Part shown: positions 7,934 to 16,713 of the stretch, in pieces
Layout of the letters: each line of letters begins with the position of its first letter
Numbering within the stretch: the stretch's first letter is position 1
NCBI RefSeq assembly: GCF_016907475.1
Contig: NZ_JAFBCA010000001.1
Location: forward strand, 558,001-622,000
Direction of reading: 5' to 3'
Length of the DNA stretch: 64,000 bases
From: Nocardioides cavernae
GTDB lineage: Bacteria > Actinomycetota > Actinomycetes > Propionibacteriales > Nocardioidaceae
Translations under genes and position numbers: made by a program
Notes under the pieces: generated by a model
Told to the model about the DNA's origin: nothing
Seen by the model: the letters and a program-made list of their open reading frames with translations, nothing else
Database searches by the model: none

Positions 7934-10084
7934 TCAACCCTGGGCGGCGAGGGCGAGGGGCAGCACGGCGGACGCGCCGGCCGCGCGGATCGCGGTCGCG
8001 GCGACGGTGAGGGTCCAGCCGGTCGCGACCTGGTCGTCGACGAGCAGGACGGTCGCCCCGGCGGGGACGTCGGCGTCGAGGCCACCGCGACGACGTACGG
8101 CGGCGACGCGCTGCGCGGAGTTGGACTGGCCGGCGCGCGGCGGGACGGAGGCGTCGCGGATCGCCCAGGTGCCGACGACCGGGACCTGCATCACGCGCGA
8201 CAGTCCGTCGGCCAGGTCGCGCACCAGGGTGGGGCGGGTGGCCGACTCGACGACGACGATGACGTCGGGACGCGAGGTCCACTCCGGCGACCAGTCCTTC
8301 ATCACGTCCATGACGGCCTGCGCGAGGCCCGGCGGCACGGGCCCGTCGGGGGTGTCCTCGCGGAACAGCGCGCGCAGTGCCTGGCCGTGGCCGAGGTCGG
8401 TGAGGCGGGCGACCGTCCGGCCGGGCTCGGCGCCGGCGGAGATCTTGCCCTTGAGGTCGAGACCGAGGTTGGACAGCGCCGTCGGCCACATGCGTCGCGG
8501 CTCGAGCACCACGCCGGGGCGGGACAGACGCTGACCTGCCTCGGCGACGGCCGCCTCGCTGACCGACGCCGAGATGGTCAGCCCGCCGCAGTTGTCGCAG
8601 CGGCCGCAGTCGGTCGCCTCGGGGTCGTCGAGCTGCTCGCGGAGGTAGCGCATCCGGCACTCGGTGGTGCGCAGGTATCCGAGCATCGCCTGCTGCTCGC
8701 GCTCGCGCGCCTCGGCGACGCGGGCGTAGCGCTCGGCGTCGTAGGACCAGGGGCGCCCGGTCGCGACCCAGCCGCCCTGCACCCGCTGCACGGCGCCGTC
8801 GACGTCGAGGACCTTGAGCATCGACTCGAGCCGGTTGCGCCCGAGCTCGACACGGGTCTCCAGGGTCGCGGTCGACAGCGCACGGTCCGACTCGGCGAGG
8901 GCGGCCAGGGTCTCGCGCACCTGCTCCTCGCGAGGGAAGCCGAGCGAGGCGAAGTAGGCCCAGATGTCGCGGTCCTCGATCTGGGGCAGCAGCACCACCG
9001 TGGCCTCGTCGGTGCCGCGGCCGGCACGACCGACCTGCTGGTAGTAGGCCACGGGCGACGCCGGCGCCCCGAGGTTGATGACGAAACCGAGGCTGGCGTC
9101 GAAGCCCATGCCGAGGGCGCTCGTGGCGATCAGCGCCTTCACCCGGCCGTCGACGAGCGCCTGCTCCAGGGCGTGCCGCTCGTCGGCCTCGGTCTGGCCG
9201 GAGTAGGCGGCGACCTCGAGGCCACGGTCGCGGAGGTAGCCGGCGACCTCCTGGGTGGCGGCGACGGTGAGGCAGTAGACGATGCCCGACCCTGGCTGCT
9301 CGGCGAGGTGGTCGGCCAGCCAGGCGAGCCGCTGCTCGGGGGTCTTCATCTGGACGACGCCCAGCCGGAGCGACTCGCGGTCGAGGGTGCCGCGCTGCAC
9401 GAGCACGGCCGCGTCGCTCGTGCCGTCGGCGTGCACCCCCAGCTGCTCGGCGACGTCGTCGGTCACCCGGGCGTTGGCGGTGGCGGTGGTCGCGAGGACC
9501 GGGATGCCCGACGGCAGCTCGGCGAGCAGCGTGCGGAGCCGCCGGTAGTCGGGACGGAAGTCGTGGCCCCAGTCGGAGATGCAGTGGGCCTCGTCGACGA
9601 CGAGCAGGCCGCAGGTCGCTGCCAGCCGCGGGAGCACCTCGTCGCGGAAGCCGGGGTTGTTGAGCCGCTCGGGGCTCACCAGCAGCACGTCGACCTCACC
9701 GGCGTGGATCTGGTCGTGGATCGGCTGCCACTGGTCGATGTTGGTGGAGTTGATCGTCACCGCCCGGATGCCGGCCCGCTCGGCCGCGGCGATCTGGTTG
9801 CGCATCAGCGCGAGCAGCGGGCTGACGATCACCGTCGGGCCGGCGCCGGCCTCGCGCAGCAGCTTGGTGGCCACGAAGTAGACGGCCGACTTGCCCCACC
9901 CGGTGCGCTGCACGACCAGGGCGCGCCGGTGGTCGACGGCCAGCGCCTCGATGGCCGCCCACTGGTCCTCGCGAAGTCGCGCGTCGTCGCGCCCGACCAG
10001 CGCACGCAGGTGCCGTTCCGCGGCCTCCCGGGCGGAGAGGCGTACGTCGTCGGTGGCGACGGGGGCGGCCGGGGTGGTGGTCAT
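7934..10084 (-). CDS. RecQ-type ATP-dependent DNA helicase with C-terminal phosphoribosyltransferase-like domain
   Basis: A 716-residue 3'-5' DNA helicase of the RecQ family. Walker A is TGWGKSAVY near residue 62, and the DEAH box is followed by the RecQ aromatic loop CISDWGHDFRPDY near 165-180. The second RecA lobe contains QQVGRAGRG near 350. A cysteine cluster (ECRMRYLREQL, then CGRCDNC) near 480-505 makes the RecQ zinc-binding module. There is no HRDC domain. The last ~110 residues instead contain VLLVDDQVATGWT, the PRPP-loop pattern of type I phosphoribosyltransferases (ComF/Apt-like). It probably acts in replication-fork or recombination repair; the role of the extra domain is unknown. 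The gene follows a small open reading frame on the same strand. Confidence 0.9.
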   Translation of the reverse strand: MTTTPAAPVATDDVRLSAREAAERHLRALVGRDDARLREDQWAAIEALAVDHRRALVVQRTGWGKSAVYFVATKLLREAGAGPTVIVSPLLALMRNQIAAAERAGIRAVTINSTNIDQWQPIHDQIHAGEVDVLLVSPERLNNPGFRDEVLPRLAATCGLLVVDEAHCISDWGHDFRPDYRRLRTLLAELPSGIPVLATTATANARVTDDVAEQLGVHADGTSDAAVLVQRGTLDRESLRLGVVQMKTPEQRLAWLADHLAEQPGSGIVYCLTVAATQEVAGYLRDRGLEVAAYSGQTEADERHALEQALVDGRVKALIATSALGMGFDASLGFVINLGAPASPVAYYQQVGRAGRGTDEATVVLLPQIEDRDIWAYFASLGFPREEQVRETLAALAESDRALSTATLETRVELGRNRLESMLKVLDVDGAVQRVQGGWVATGRPWSYDAERYARVAEAREREQQAMLGYLRTTECRMRYLREQLDDPEATDCGRCDNCGGLTISASVSEAAVAEAGQRLSRPGVVLEPRRMWPTALSNLGLDLKGKISAGAEPGRTVARLTDLGHGQALRALFREDTPDGPVPPGLAQAVMDVMKDWSPEWTSRPDVIVVVESATRPTLVRDLADGLSRVMQVPVVGTWAIRDASVPPRAGQSNSAQRVAAVRRRGGLDADVPAGATVLLVDDQVATGWTLTVAATAIRAAGASAVLPLALAAQG

Positions 10085-10144
10085 GGGTCCTGTCTACCAA
10101 CACACCCCGACATGCCCACCGTCCCGGTGCGGCGTGCGACGTGG

Positions 10145-10303
10145 TCAGGGCGAGCCCGGCCACCTCGGGCGACACTGCTCGGTCACCCGGCGCAGCTGCT
10201 CCCACGACATCGGCGCGGTCTGGCTGAAGTCTCCCGCCCAGTAGCCGTTGTGGCGACGGCGGATCGTCGGCATGTTGCTCCCCTGCTCGAACTCGATGTC
10301 CAT
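10145..10303 (-). CDS. Small protein of 52 residues, unknown
   Basis: It is not recognised. The product (MDIEFEQGSNMPT at the start) is polar and Trp/Arg-rich with no membrane segment. I chose ATG 10303 because AGGAG sits just upstream and a TAGCGT promoter-like box (10350-10355) would place the transcript start after the alternative GTG at 10348, which would give 67 residues. Codon use is that of a real high-GC gene, with G or C in nearly every third position. It ends 60 nt before the recQ start on the same strand, so the two may be co-transcribed. Confidence 0.55.
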   Translation of the reverse strand: MDIEFEQGSNMPTIRRRHNGYWAGDFSQTAPMSWEQLRRVTEQCRPRWPGSP

Positions 10304-10410
10304 CTCCGGCTCCTGGTGGTCGTTGTTGTCGTTGCCTGTCGATGCCACGACGCTAGGCCGCGAGGGGGTCCTGGCGCGTCGTCGGAACGGCCGGTCTGCC
10401 CGAGCACCTC

Positions 10411-10475
10411 ACGACGACGCCACGTCCTACCTTGTGTGGACGCAACCGCGTCCGGCGTCGTCGTACCGTGTCGAG
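10411..10475 (+). promoter_or_regulatory. Promoter/operator region of the histidine kinase operon
   Basis: It contains an 11-bp inverted repeat, ACGACGACGCC (10411-10421) and GGCGTCGTCGT (10454-10464). Nested inside is GGACGC-aacc-GCGTCC (10438-10453). A TACCGT -10 box (10464-10469) ends 6 nt before the GTG start. Several blocks reappear before the ABC transporter gene at 12345-12401, suggesting a common regulator, most simply the response regulator of this operon. Confidence 0.5.
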
Positions 10476-11648
10476 GTGAGCCGAGCGCGGGCCTTCCTCG
10501 CCAGGCATGGTCTCGACCTCCTGGTCGTCGCCACCGCGGTCGTGACCGCAGTGGGAACCCTGCTGCGTGACGACCTGGAGAACCCGGACGGGCCGCTGTT
10601 CGTGCTCGAGCTGCTCGGCATCACGTCGTCGGTGCTGGTCCTGCTGGCTCGGCGACGCTTTCCCTTCGCCGCGCCGGCCACGACGTGGCTGGTGTGCGCC
10701 GCCCTCTCGTTCGTGGACCCGCAGCTGATCGTCAACGGTGCCGGCATCCTCGTCGCCGGGATGGGAGCCGCCGTGCTGCTGGGCACCGTCCGCAACGCGT
10801 CGCTCTCCCGCCTCGGTCTGGTGATCGCCCTGGCGAGCTCGTTGACGGTGGTGCGCAACGGGCCGAGCTCCACGACCGACGACATGATCTCGGTCCCGGT
10901 GATGTTCGCCCTCGGCTGGCTGGTCGGGTGGTCCCTGCGGGAGCGCACGGAGCGGACCGAGGCGGCGGAGGAGCGCGCACGGATCGCCGAGCTCGAGCGG
11001 GAGGCCGCGGCCCGGGTGGCGGTGGCCGAGGAGCGCGGCCGGATCGCCCGGGAGCTGCACGACGTCGTGGCCCACGCGGTGAGCGTGATCGTGCTGCAGG
11101 TCGGTGCCGTCAGGCACCGGATGCCGGAGGACGCGGCTGCGGACCGCGAGGCCCTGCGCAACGTCGAGGAGGCAGGACGCACGGCGCTCACCGAGATGAG
11201 GCGCCTGCTGGCCGCGATGCGCGACGACGAGGACGCCCCGGAGCTGGCGCCGACACCCGGTCTCGACGACCTCGACCGCCTCGTCCGCGACGTCCGCGCC
11301 GCGGGGCTCGACGTCAGGGTCGAGGTCCGTGGGACACCCGTCGCCCTCCCGCGCGGCCTGGACCTCTCGGCCTACCGCATCGTGCAGGAGGCGCTCACCA
11401 ACAGCCTGAGGCACTCCGGGGCCGCACGCGCCGAGGTGGTCGTGGCGTACGCGCCCTCGGAGCTGAGCCTGCAGGTGCACGACCTCGGCGGCAACGGTGC
11501 CCGCCCGACGGTGGGCGCGAGCGGCGGGCACGGCCTGGTCGGCATCCGCGAGCGGGTCAAGCTCTTCGAGGGCGACCTCGATGCCGGACCCGCACCGGGC
11601 GGCGGCTTCCTGGTGCGGGCGCGCCTGCCCCTGGGAGGTGGCACATGA
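10476..11648 (+). CDS. Sensor histidine kinase, NarL/DesK type (HisKA_3)
   Basis: A 390-residue membrane sensor kinase. About five hydrophobic segments occupy residues ~10-160, with only short loops, so the signal is probably sensed within or near the membrane. A coiled linker follows (EERARIAELEREAAARVAV), then the dimerisation helix with phospho-acceptor His195 in ELHDVVAH. The HATPase domain contains an N-box YRIVQEALTNSLRHS near residue 300 and a G-box GGHGLVGIRERV near 350. The GTG at 10476 is preferred because TACCGT lies 6 nt before it. It overlaps the response regulator by ATGA. By context it controls the ABC transporter just downstream. Confidence 0.9.
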   Translation: MSRARAFLARHGLDLLVVATAVVTAVGTLLRDDLENPDGPLFVLELLGITSSVLVLLARRRFPFAAPATTWLVCAALSFVDPQLIVNGAGILVAGMGAAVLLGTVRNASLSRLGLVIALASSLTVVRNGPSSTTDDMISVPVMFALGWLVGWSLRERTERTEAAEERARIAELEREAAARVAVAEERGRIARELHDVVAHAVSVIVLQVGAVRHRMPEDAAADREALRNVEEAGRTALTEMRRLLAAMRDDEDAPELAPTPGLDDLDRLVRDVRAAGLDVRVEVRGTPVALPRGLDLSAYRIVQEALTNSLRHSGAARAEVVVAYAPSELSLQVHDLGGNGARPTVGASGGHGLVGIRERVKLFEGDLDAGPAPGGGFLVRARLPLGGGT

Positions 11649-12295
11649 CCATCCGCGTCCTCGTCGTCGACGACCAGAGCATGGTGCGCGCGGGCTTCCA
11701 CCTGCTCCTCGCCGACGAGCCTGACATCGCGGTGGTGGCCGAGGCCAGCAACGGCCGCGACGCCGTCGCGCAGGCGGCACGCTTCCGACCCGACGTCATC
11801 CTGATGGACATCCGGATGCCGGAGATGGACGGCCTCGAGGCCACCCGGCGCATCCTGGCCACCGACACCGCGGCCCGCGTCCTCGTCCTCACGACGTTCG
11901 ACCTCGACGACTACGTCTTCGAGGCGCTTCGCGCGGGAGCGAGTGGCTTCGTCCTCAAGGACGACCCGCCCGAGCAGCTCCTCGCAGCGGTGCGCACGAT
12001 CGCAGCGGGTGAAGCACTCCTGTCGCCTACCGTGACCCGCCGTGTGATCCGGCGCTTCGCGACCGTACGACGCCAGTCCCCGCCCACAGCGGTCGAGGAC
12101 CTCACCCCCCGGGAGCTGGAGGTCTTCCGGCTGATCACCCGCGGTCTCTCCAACGCCGAGATCGGCGCGGAGCTGTTCATCAGCGACACGACCGTCAAGA
12201 CCCACGTCACCCGGCTGCTGCAGAAGCTCGACCTCCGCGACCGGGCGCAGGCGATCGTCCTCGCCTACCAGACGGGCCTCTTCGACGACGCGTGA
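11645..12295 (+). CDS. Response regulator, NarL/LuxR family
   Basis: A 216-residue two-component regulator. The receiver domain (1-120) has the acidic pair Asp9/Asp10, phospho-acceptor Asp55 (VILMDIRMP), Thr near 83 and Lys near 105 (LKDD). The C-terminal LuxR helix-turn-helix spans about 148-190 (LTPRELEVFRLITRGLSNAE, then TVKTHVTRLLQKL). It is translationally coupled to the kinase by ATGA. Likely targets are its own promoter and the ABC transporter promoter, which share blocks. Confidence 0.93.
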   Translation: MTIRVLVVDDQSMVRAGFHLLLADEPDIAVVAEASNGRDAVAQAARFRPDVILMDIRMPEMDGLEATRRILATDTAARVLVLTTFDLDDYVFEALRAGASGFVLKDDPPEQLLAAVRTIAAGEALLSPTVTRRVIRRFATVRRQSPPTAVEDLTPRELEVFRLITRGLSNAEIGAELFISDTTVKTHVTRLLQKLDLRDRAQAIVLAYQTGLFDDA

Positions 12296-12344
12296 GCGCC
12301 GGGCTCCTACCTCCGGAGGACCCCGCCTGCGCCACGCGTCGTAG

Positions 12345-12401
12345 GTGCGTCACGACCTCGCGACGACGCACGTCGGAGCCGTCGTACCTAGCGTCGAGGT
12401 G
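12345..12401 (+). promoter_or_regulatory. Promoter/operator region of the ABC transporter operon
   Basis: A 7-bp inverted repeat GTGCGTC (12345-12351)/GACGCAC (12365-12371) precedes a TAGCGT -10 box (12389-12394). The blocks CGACGACGC, GTCGTACC and GTCGAGGTG also occur, in the same order, before the histidine kinase gene at 10411-10478. The transporter start codon lies 43 nt further on, behind ACGGAGG. Confidence 0.5.
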
Positions 12402-12437
12402 TCCCCAAGAAGCGTCCCGAGATCACGGAGGAACCCC

Positions 12438-13364
12438 ATGATCACCATCGACTCACTCACCAAGAAGTACGGCCGCACCACCGTGGTGGACGGCGTCAGC
12501 TTCGTCGCCCGACCCGGCCGGGTCACCGGCTTCCTGGGCCCCAACGGCGCCGGCAAGTCCACCACGATGCGCATGGTCGTGGGCCTGACGAAGCCCACCT
12601 CGGGCTCCTCGACGGTCGCCGGCCGCCCGTTCGCAGAGCTGTCCAACCCGGGCCGGGAGATCGGCGTGATGCTCGACGCGTCGGCCCAGCACGCCGGTCG
12701 GACCGGCCGCGAGATCCTCACGATCGTCCAGCAGATGCTGGGCCTCCCCGCCCGGCGGGTGGAGGAGATGCTCGACCTGGTCAGCCTCACTCCCGCCGAG
12801 GCCGATCGCCGCGTCGGCAACTACTCCCTCGGCATGCGTCAGCGGCTCGGGATCGCGACCGCACTCATCGGCAACCCCGGTGTGCTGATGCTCGACGAAC
12901 CGGCCAACGGGCTCGATCCCGCCGGCATCCGCTGGATGCGCGACCTGCTCCGCGACTTCGCCGACCGGGGCGGGACGGTGCTGCTGTCCTCGCACCTGCT
13001 CCGCGAGGTCGAGGTCATCGCCGACGACATCGTGATGATCGGGCACGGTCGGGTCGTGTGCGAGGGCACCAAGGCCGACCTCGTCCGGTCCCTCGGGACC
13101 GTCGTCCGCGCCGACGACACAGCGGCCCTGCGCCGGGCCCTGCACGCGTCCGGCGTCGACACGGACGTCAGCGACGAGGGCACCGTCACCACGACCGCGG
13201 AGCCGGCCCACGTCGGCCACGTCGCCTTCAGGGCGGGCGTCGCGCTCACCGAGCTCCGCACCGCCGACGGCGGTCTCGAGGACATGTTCCTCGAGCTGAC
13301 CGCCGACACCCAACGAGAAGTCACCCCGTCCAGGAAGAACCGCCGAGAGAGGAAAGCGGCATGA
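12438..13364 (+). CDS. ABC transporter ATP-binding subunit (BcrA/DrrA-like)
   Basis: A 308-residue cytoplasmic ATPase that powers the adjacent permease. Walker A is GPNGAGKST (residues 34-42), the signature YSLGMRQRLGIA near 130-141, Walker B VLMLDEPANGLDP near 150-162, and the H-loop LLSSHLLREVE near 182. The C-terminal ~80 residues are the accessory region of ABC-2 exporters. ATG 12438 is chosen over an earlier in-frame GTG because ACGGAGG (12425-12431) precedes it. It overlaps the permease gene by ATGA. ATPases of this type serve antibiotic or lipid efflux; the substrate is unknown. Expression is probably under the upstream two-component system. Confidence 0.93.
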   Translation: MITIDSLTKKYGRTTVVDGVSFVARPGRVTGFLGPNGAGKSTTMRMVVGLTKPTSGSSTVAGRPFAELSNPGREIGVMLDASAQHAGRTGREILTIVQQMLGLPARRVEEMLDLVSLTPAEADRRVGNYSLGMRQRLGIATALIGNPGVLMLDEPANGLDPAGIRWMRDLLRDFADRGGTVLLSSHLLREVEVIADDIVMIGHGRVVCEGTKADLVRSLGTVVRADDTAALRRALHASGVDTDVSDEGTVTTTAEPAHVGHVAFRAGVALTELRTADGGLEDMFLELTADTQREVTPSRKNRRERKAA

Positions 13365-14167
13365 GCACCATGGCCCCACCGACGTACCACCCTGTCCACG
13401 AGCAGCACGAGGACCAGCCGGGCATCCCGCTGGCACGCGTCGTCCGCGTCGAGCTGCGCAAGATGTTCGACACGCGTTCCGGGTTCTGGCTCATCGCCAG
13501 CCTGGTGATCCTGGGCGTCGTCGCCACGATCGGGACGATCCTCTTCGCACCCGACGACCAGCTCACCCACAACACGTTCGCTGCGGCGATCGGCTTCCCG
13601 ATGACGATCGTGCTCCCCATCATCGCCATCCTCGCGATCACCGGAGAGTGGAGCCAGCGCACCGGACTCACCACGTTCACCCTCGTCCCGAACCGCGGGC
13701 GGGTGCTCCTGGCCAAGACCGTCGCGTCCGTGGTCGTGGGCATCGCGTCGATGCTCGTCGCCCTCGTCGTGGGTGTCGTCGGCAACCTGGTCGGGACCGC
13801 CATCACCGGGACCGACCTGGTGTGGGACCTCTCGGCCGCCCAGTTCGGCACCATCGTCATCGGCAGCCTGCTGTGCCTGCTGACCGGCACGATGCTGGGC
13901 ATGGTCATCCGGAGCTCGCCCGGGGCCCTGGTCACCTACTTCGTGCTGACACTGGTCCTCCCGACGCTCTTCGGGATCCTGGCCACCAGCCAGCCGGACT
14001 TCGTGGACATCCGCCCCTGGGTCGACGCCGAGCTCGCCCGGTCGTTCCTCTTCGAGGGCCCGCCGCAGGGTGAGCAGTGGGCCCAGGTCGCTGTCACTGC
14101 AGCCCTGTGGTTGGTCCTGCCGGCCCTCCTCGGGCTGCGAGCGGTGCTCCGCTCGGAGGTGAAGTAG
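13361..14167 (+). CDS. ABC-2 type transporter permease
   Basis: A 268-residue integral membrane subunit with about six hydrophobic segments after a ~45-residue cytoplasmic N-terminus. The segment VVRVELRKMFDTRSGFWL just before the first helix is the usual N-terminal amphipathic pattern of ABC-2 permeases. It pairs with the ATPase immediately upstream (4-bp overlap). One ATPase plus one permease implies a homodimeric exporter. It is followed by a strong terminator, which closes the four-gene unit starting at 10476. Confidence 0.88.
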   Translation: MSTMAPPTYHPVHEQHEDQPGIPLARVVRVELRKMFDTRSGFWLIASLVILGVVATIGTILFAPDDQLTHNTFAAAIGFPMTIVLPIIAILAITGEWSQRTGLTTFTLVPNRGRVLLAKTVASVVVGIASMLVALVVGVVGNLVGTAITGTDLVWDLSAAQFGTIVIGSLLCLLTGTMLGMVIRSSPGALVTYFVLTLVLPTLFGILATSQPDFVDIRPWVDAELARSFLFEGPPQGEQWAQVAVTAALWLVLPALLGLRAVLRSEVK

Positions 14168-14177
14168 TCCCACCCGC

Positions 14178-14218
14178 ATCCGGTGACCCGTCGCTCCTCG
14201 AGCGACGGGTCACCGGAT
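14178..14218. terminator. Bidirectional hairpin terminator
   Basis: A perfect 19-bp stem (14178-14196 with 14200-14218) with a 3-nt loop lies between the convergent permease and esterase genes and ends 4 nt from the esterase stop. There is no U-tract. It probably ends transcription from both sides. Confidence 0.85.
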
Positions 14219-14222
14219 CGTG

Positions 14223-15230
14223 TCAGCGGTTGCTGCGGGCGATGAAGCGGTCGATGTCGACGCCGGTCTTGCGCGCGGCCCGGCGGGCCGCCGGGGTGGT
14301 GAGGTCGGGGGCGACGAAGGTCTCCTGCTCGATCGTGCGGTCGGCGTCGACGTACTGCTGCTGGAGCGCGGCCTGCTCACCGGCGCTCGCGGACGAGGCG
14401 GCGACGACGTCTGCGGTGACCGCCACGGTGGCGCCGGTCAGCAGCGGGCTCACGGTCGGCGTGTAGCCGCCCGCGTGCCCGGTGGCCTTGGGGTGGTAGC
14501 TCTCGCTGATCGGGTTGGAGAGGCCGTTGATCCACTCGTCGGAGTCGCAGACGGCGTGGCCGACGAAACGGCTGGTGGGGTTGGCGAAGGAGAAGCCGGC
14601 GCCCGACGCCGCGGTGGCCAGACGCGAGTTGAGCAGGTCGGCGGTCTGGTTGAGGCGCGACTCCTCGGCCGGGGAGAACCAGGTGAAGGCGTTGCAGTCC
14701 TCGCCGTTGAAGATGCGCGGGTAGCCGACGACGACCACCTTGGCGTACGGCGCGCGGCTGCGGATGCCGGAGTAGAGCGTGGCGAGCCGGGAGGGCAGGG
14801 TGGCGTTGATGAAGGACTGGGCGGTGTTGATCGCGCCGTCGCAGTTGCTCATCCAGCCCGGCTGCGCGCACTCGGTCAGCACGTCGGCGAACCCGGCGTC
14901 GTTGCCGCCGACAGAGATCGACACGTAGGTGGTCGCCGAGGTCAGCGCGGACAGCTGGGTGTTGGTCACGTCGGCGACGGTCGCGCCGGAGCAGGCGCGG
15001 AAGTTGAGCGCGTAGCCGCGGGCCGCGGCGATCAGGCTGGGGTAGGCCGAGGTCGAGCGCTGGCAGCTGGTGCCGTCCGCGATGTAGGAGCGGGTGCCGG
15101 TGCCCGAGGCGTAGGAGTCGCCGAGGGCGACGTAGGCCGGGGCGGCGGCCTGGGCCGGCTGAAGCAGCAACGGGGTGAGCAGGCCGGCGAGTGCCGTGCC
15201 GAGCACGGCGAGGCGGGACGAGCGATTCAT
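14223..15230 (-). CDS. Secreted SGNH/GDSL esterase or lipase
   Basis: A 335-residue secreted hydrolase. Residues 1-29 are a signal peptide (MNRSSRL, hydrophobic core, AQAA cleavage). Block I GDSYASG carries the nucleophile Ser39, block III is VGGNDAGF near 108, and the C-terminal catalytic His lies in ESYHPKATGH near 246. Six Cys fit the disulfides of the Streptomyces lipase-like subfamily. ATG 15230 is chosen because it begins the signal peptide; an upstream ATG at 15278 would bury it. About 60 residues after the catalytic His form a C-terminal extension of unknown role. It is likely a lipid or ester scavenging enzyme. Confidence 0.9.
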   Translation of the reverse strand: MNRSSRLAVLGTALAGLLTPLLLQPAQAAAPAYVALGDSYASGTGTRSYIADGTSCQRSTSAYPSLIAAARGYALNFRACSGATVADVTNTQLSALTSATTYVSISVGGNDAGFADVLTECAQPGWMSNCDGAINTAQSFINATLPSRLATLYSGIRSRAPYAKVVVVGYPRIFNGEDCNAFTWFSPAEESRLNQTADLLNSRLATAASGAGFSFANPTSRFVGHAVCDSDEWINGLSNPISESYHPKATGHAGGYTPTVSPLLTGATVAVTADVVAASSASAGEQAALQQQYVDADRTIEQETFVAPDLTTPAARRAARKTGVDIDRFIARSNR

Positions 15231-15306
15231 CTGATCGGTCCTGTCGAGAAGGGGCCACCCGAGTGTGGCCTCGATCACAGTAGGGACCAGTCGGACCGCT
15301 CCACCA

Positions 15307-15318
15307 GACCGATCGGTC
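15307..15318. promoter_or_regulatory. 12-bp palindrome upstream of the esterase gene
   Basis: GACCGATCGGTC is a perfect palindrome about 77 nt before the esterase start; GATCGGTC recurs next to the start codon (around 15232-15239). It could be an operator for the esterase. Short palindromes of this length occur by chance, so confidence is low. Confidence 0.3.
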
Positions 15319-15333
15319 AGTCTTTGCCGGCGG

Positions 15334-16143
15334 TCAGTCGCCGACGCGCCGCAGCCGGGCGCCGGCCGGCGGCAGCGAGGTGGCGTCGCGGAACGACTCC
15401 CCCACCAGCACCGGCACGACCTCGCTGACGTCGCACTGCGCCGCGATCTCCACGTCGGCCACGAAGCCGGCCTCGGTCAGCTCGCGGCCGCCGGCACAGT
15501 GGAGCAGGTCGTGGGGCAGCACCGCCGCGTGCCAGGCGGCGACCGCCATCCGCGCCTCGGGGCTGGCCCCGGCCTCGGCCTCGGCGTCGAGCGCGGCGAG
15601 GACCGCCCCGGCTCCCCAGAGGTCCTCGACGGCCGGCCGGAGGGTGTCGTCGTGCCACCGCTCCCCCGCGGGTACGACGACCACGCTGGCGCCGTCGGCG
15701 ACCCGCGGCCCCAGCCACCGGGCGACCGCGCCGGCGTTGCGCAGGCACGCCCCGACGACCTGGGCGCCGGACTCGGCGAGAGCGAAGGCGATGGTCGAGC
15801 CGTTGGGCGAGGGCAGCACGAGTCGCTCGACACCGTCGACCTCCGCGAGGCTGGCGGGCGAGAGGGAGACGTGGCGCGCGTCGCCGCGAGAGAGCGCCTC
15901 GAACCGGCCGACCGCGAGCGTCGCGCCGTGGCGCATGGCGTGCTCGGCCGCGCGGGAGTCCTTCCAGCGGAACGGGAACACCTCGATGCCGCGCTCGAGC
16001 GCGACGCAGAGCGTCGTCGTGAACGACAGGACGTCGACCACGACGGCGAAGTCCGCCGGCACCGCCTCGGCACCGGTCGGCCCCCACTCCATGCGGAGCC
16101 GGTAGGTCGACTGGTCGTGTCCGGGCAGCGTCACGCGAGCCAT
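15334..16143 (-). CDS. 2-phosphosulfolactate phosphatase family (ComB-like)
   Basis: A 269-residue protein of the ComB fold family. Recognisable parts are VVVDVLSFTTTLCVALERG (residues ~34-52), LPSPNGSTIAF near 113 and GACLRNAGAVARWL near 132. In methanogens ComB makes sulfolactate in coenzyme M synthesis. Actinobacteria do not make coenzyme M this way, and the rest of the pathway is not here, so the true substrate is open. The gene lies 41 nt downstream of uspA on the same strand and may share its transcript. Confidence 0.82.
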   Translation of the reverse strand: MARVTLPGHDQSTYRLRMEWGPTGAEAVPADFAVVVDVLSFTTTLCVALERGIEVFPFRWKDSRAAEHAMRHGATLAVGRFEALSRGDARHVSLSPASLAEVDGVERLVLPSPNGSTIAFALAESGAQVVGACLRNAGAVARWLGPRVADGASVVVVPAGERWHDDTLRPAVEDLWGAGAVLAALDAEAEAGASPEARMAVAAWHAAVLPHDLLHCAGGRELTEAGFVADVEIAAQCDVSEVVPVLVGESFRDATSLPPAGARLRRVGD

Positions 16144-16184
16144 TCAACAACCCCGGCGGGGCGCCCGCGCAACACCGTGGCCGG

Positions 16185-16643
16185 TCAGTCCGGGATGTTG
16201 GGCACCACGAGCACCGGGACGGGCGAGTGGCGCACGATCTGGGTGGCCGTCGAGCCGAAGCGCAGGCCCCGGAAGCCGCCGGCGCCACGGGTGCCGACGA
16301 CCAGCATCTCGGCGTGGGCCGCCGCCGTGATCAGGCACTCCGTGGCCTGTCCCCGGAGTGCGTAGAGCTGGACCTCGACGTCGTCGCCCAGACCGGCCGA
16401 GGCGCAGTCGGCCTTGAGGTCGGCGATGACCGCCTGCTCGAACTCCGCGAACGGTGGGACGTAGCCGCCCACCATCGAGTCGGGTCGCGGCGCGGTCGCG
16501 AGGTTCCACACGCGGATGACGTGGAGCGTCACCCCGAGGCGCCTGGCGAGGTCACCCGCGCGACGTACGACGGCACCGGCCGCCCGCGAGCCGTCGTGCC
16601 CGACGACGATCCCCCCGGTGATGTCGGCTTCTATCCTGACCAT
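16185..16643 (-). CDS. Universal stress protein (UspA family)
   Basis: A 152-residue single-domain Usp. The N-terminal strand GGIVVGHDGS (Asp17) and the C-terminal GTRGAGGFRGLRFGST give the G-2X-G-9X-G-S/T pattern of the ATP-binding Usp subgroup. A TACGAT box precedes the ATG. The protein is cytoplasmic and probably linked to stress or stationary phase; no specific partner is evident. It is likely co-transcribed with the ComB-like gene. Confidence 0.9.
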   Translation of the reverse strand: MVRIEADITGGIVVGHDGSRAAGAVVRRAGDLARRLGVTLHVIRVWNLATAPRPDSMVGGYVPPFAEFEQAVIADLKADCASAGLGDDVEVQLYALRGQATECLITAAAHAEMLVVGTRGAGGFRGLRFGSTATQIVRHSPVPVLVVPNIPD

Positions 16644-16713
16644 GCTCCATCGTAGGAAGCGGGCGGGCCGAGCGACAGGGGTCGAAGGTCCCGATCGCCC
16701 GACTCCGCCGCGG

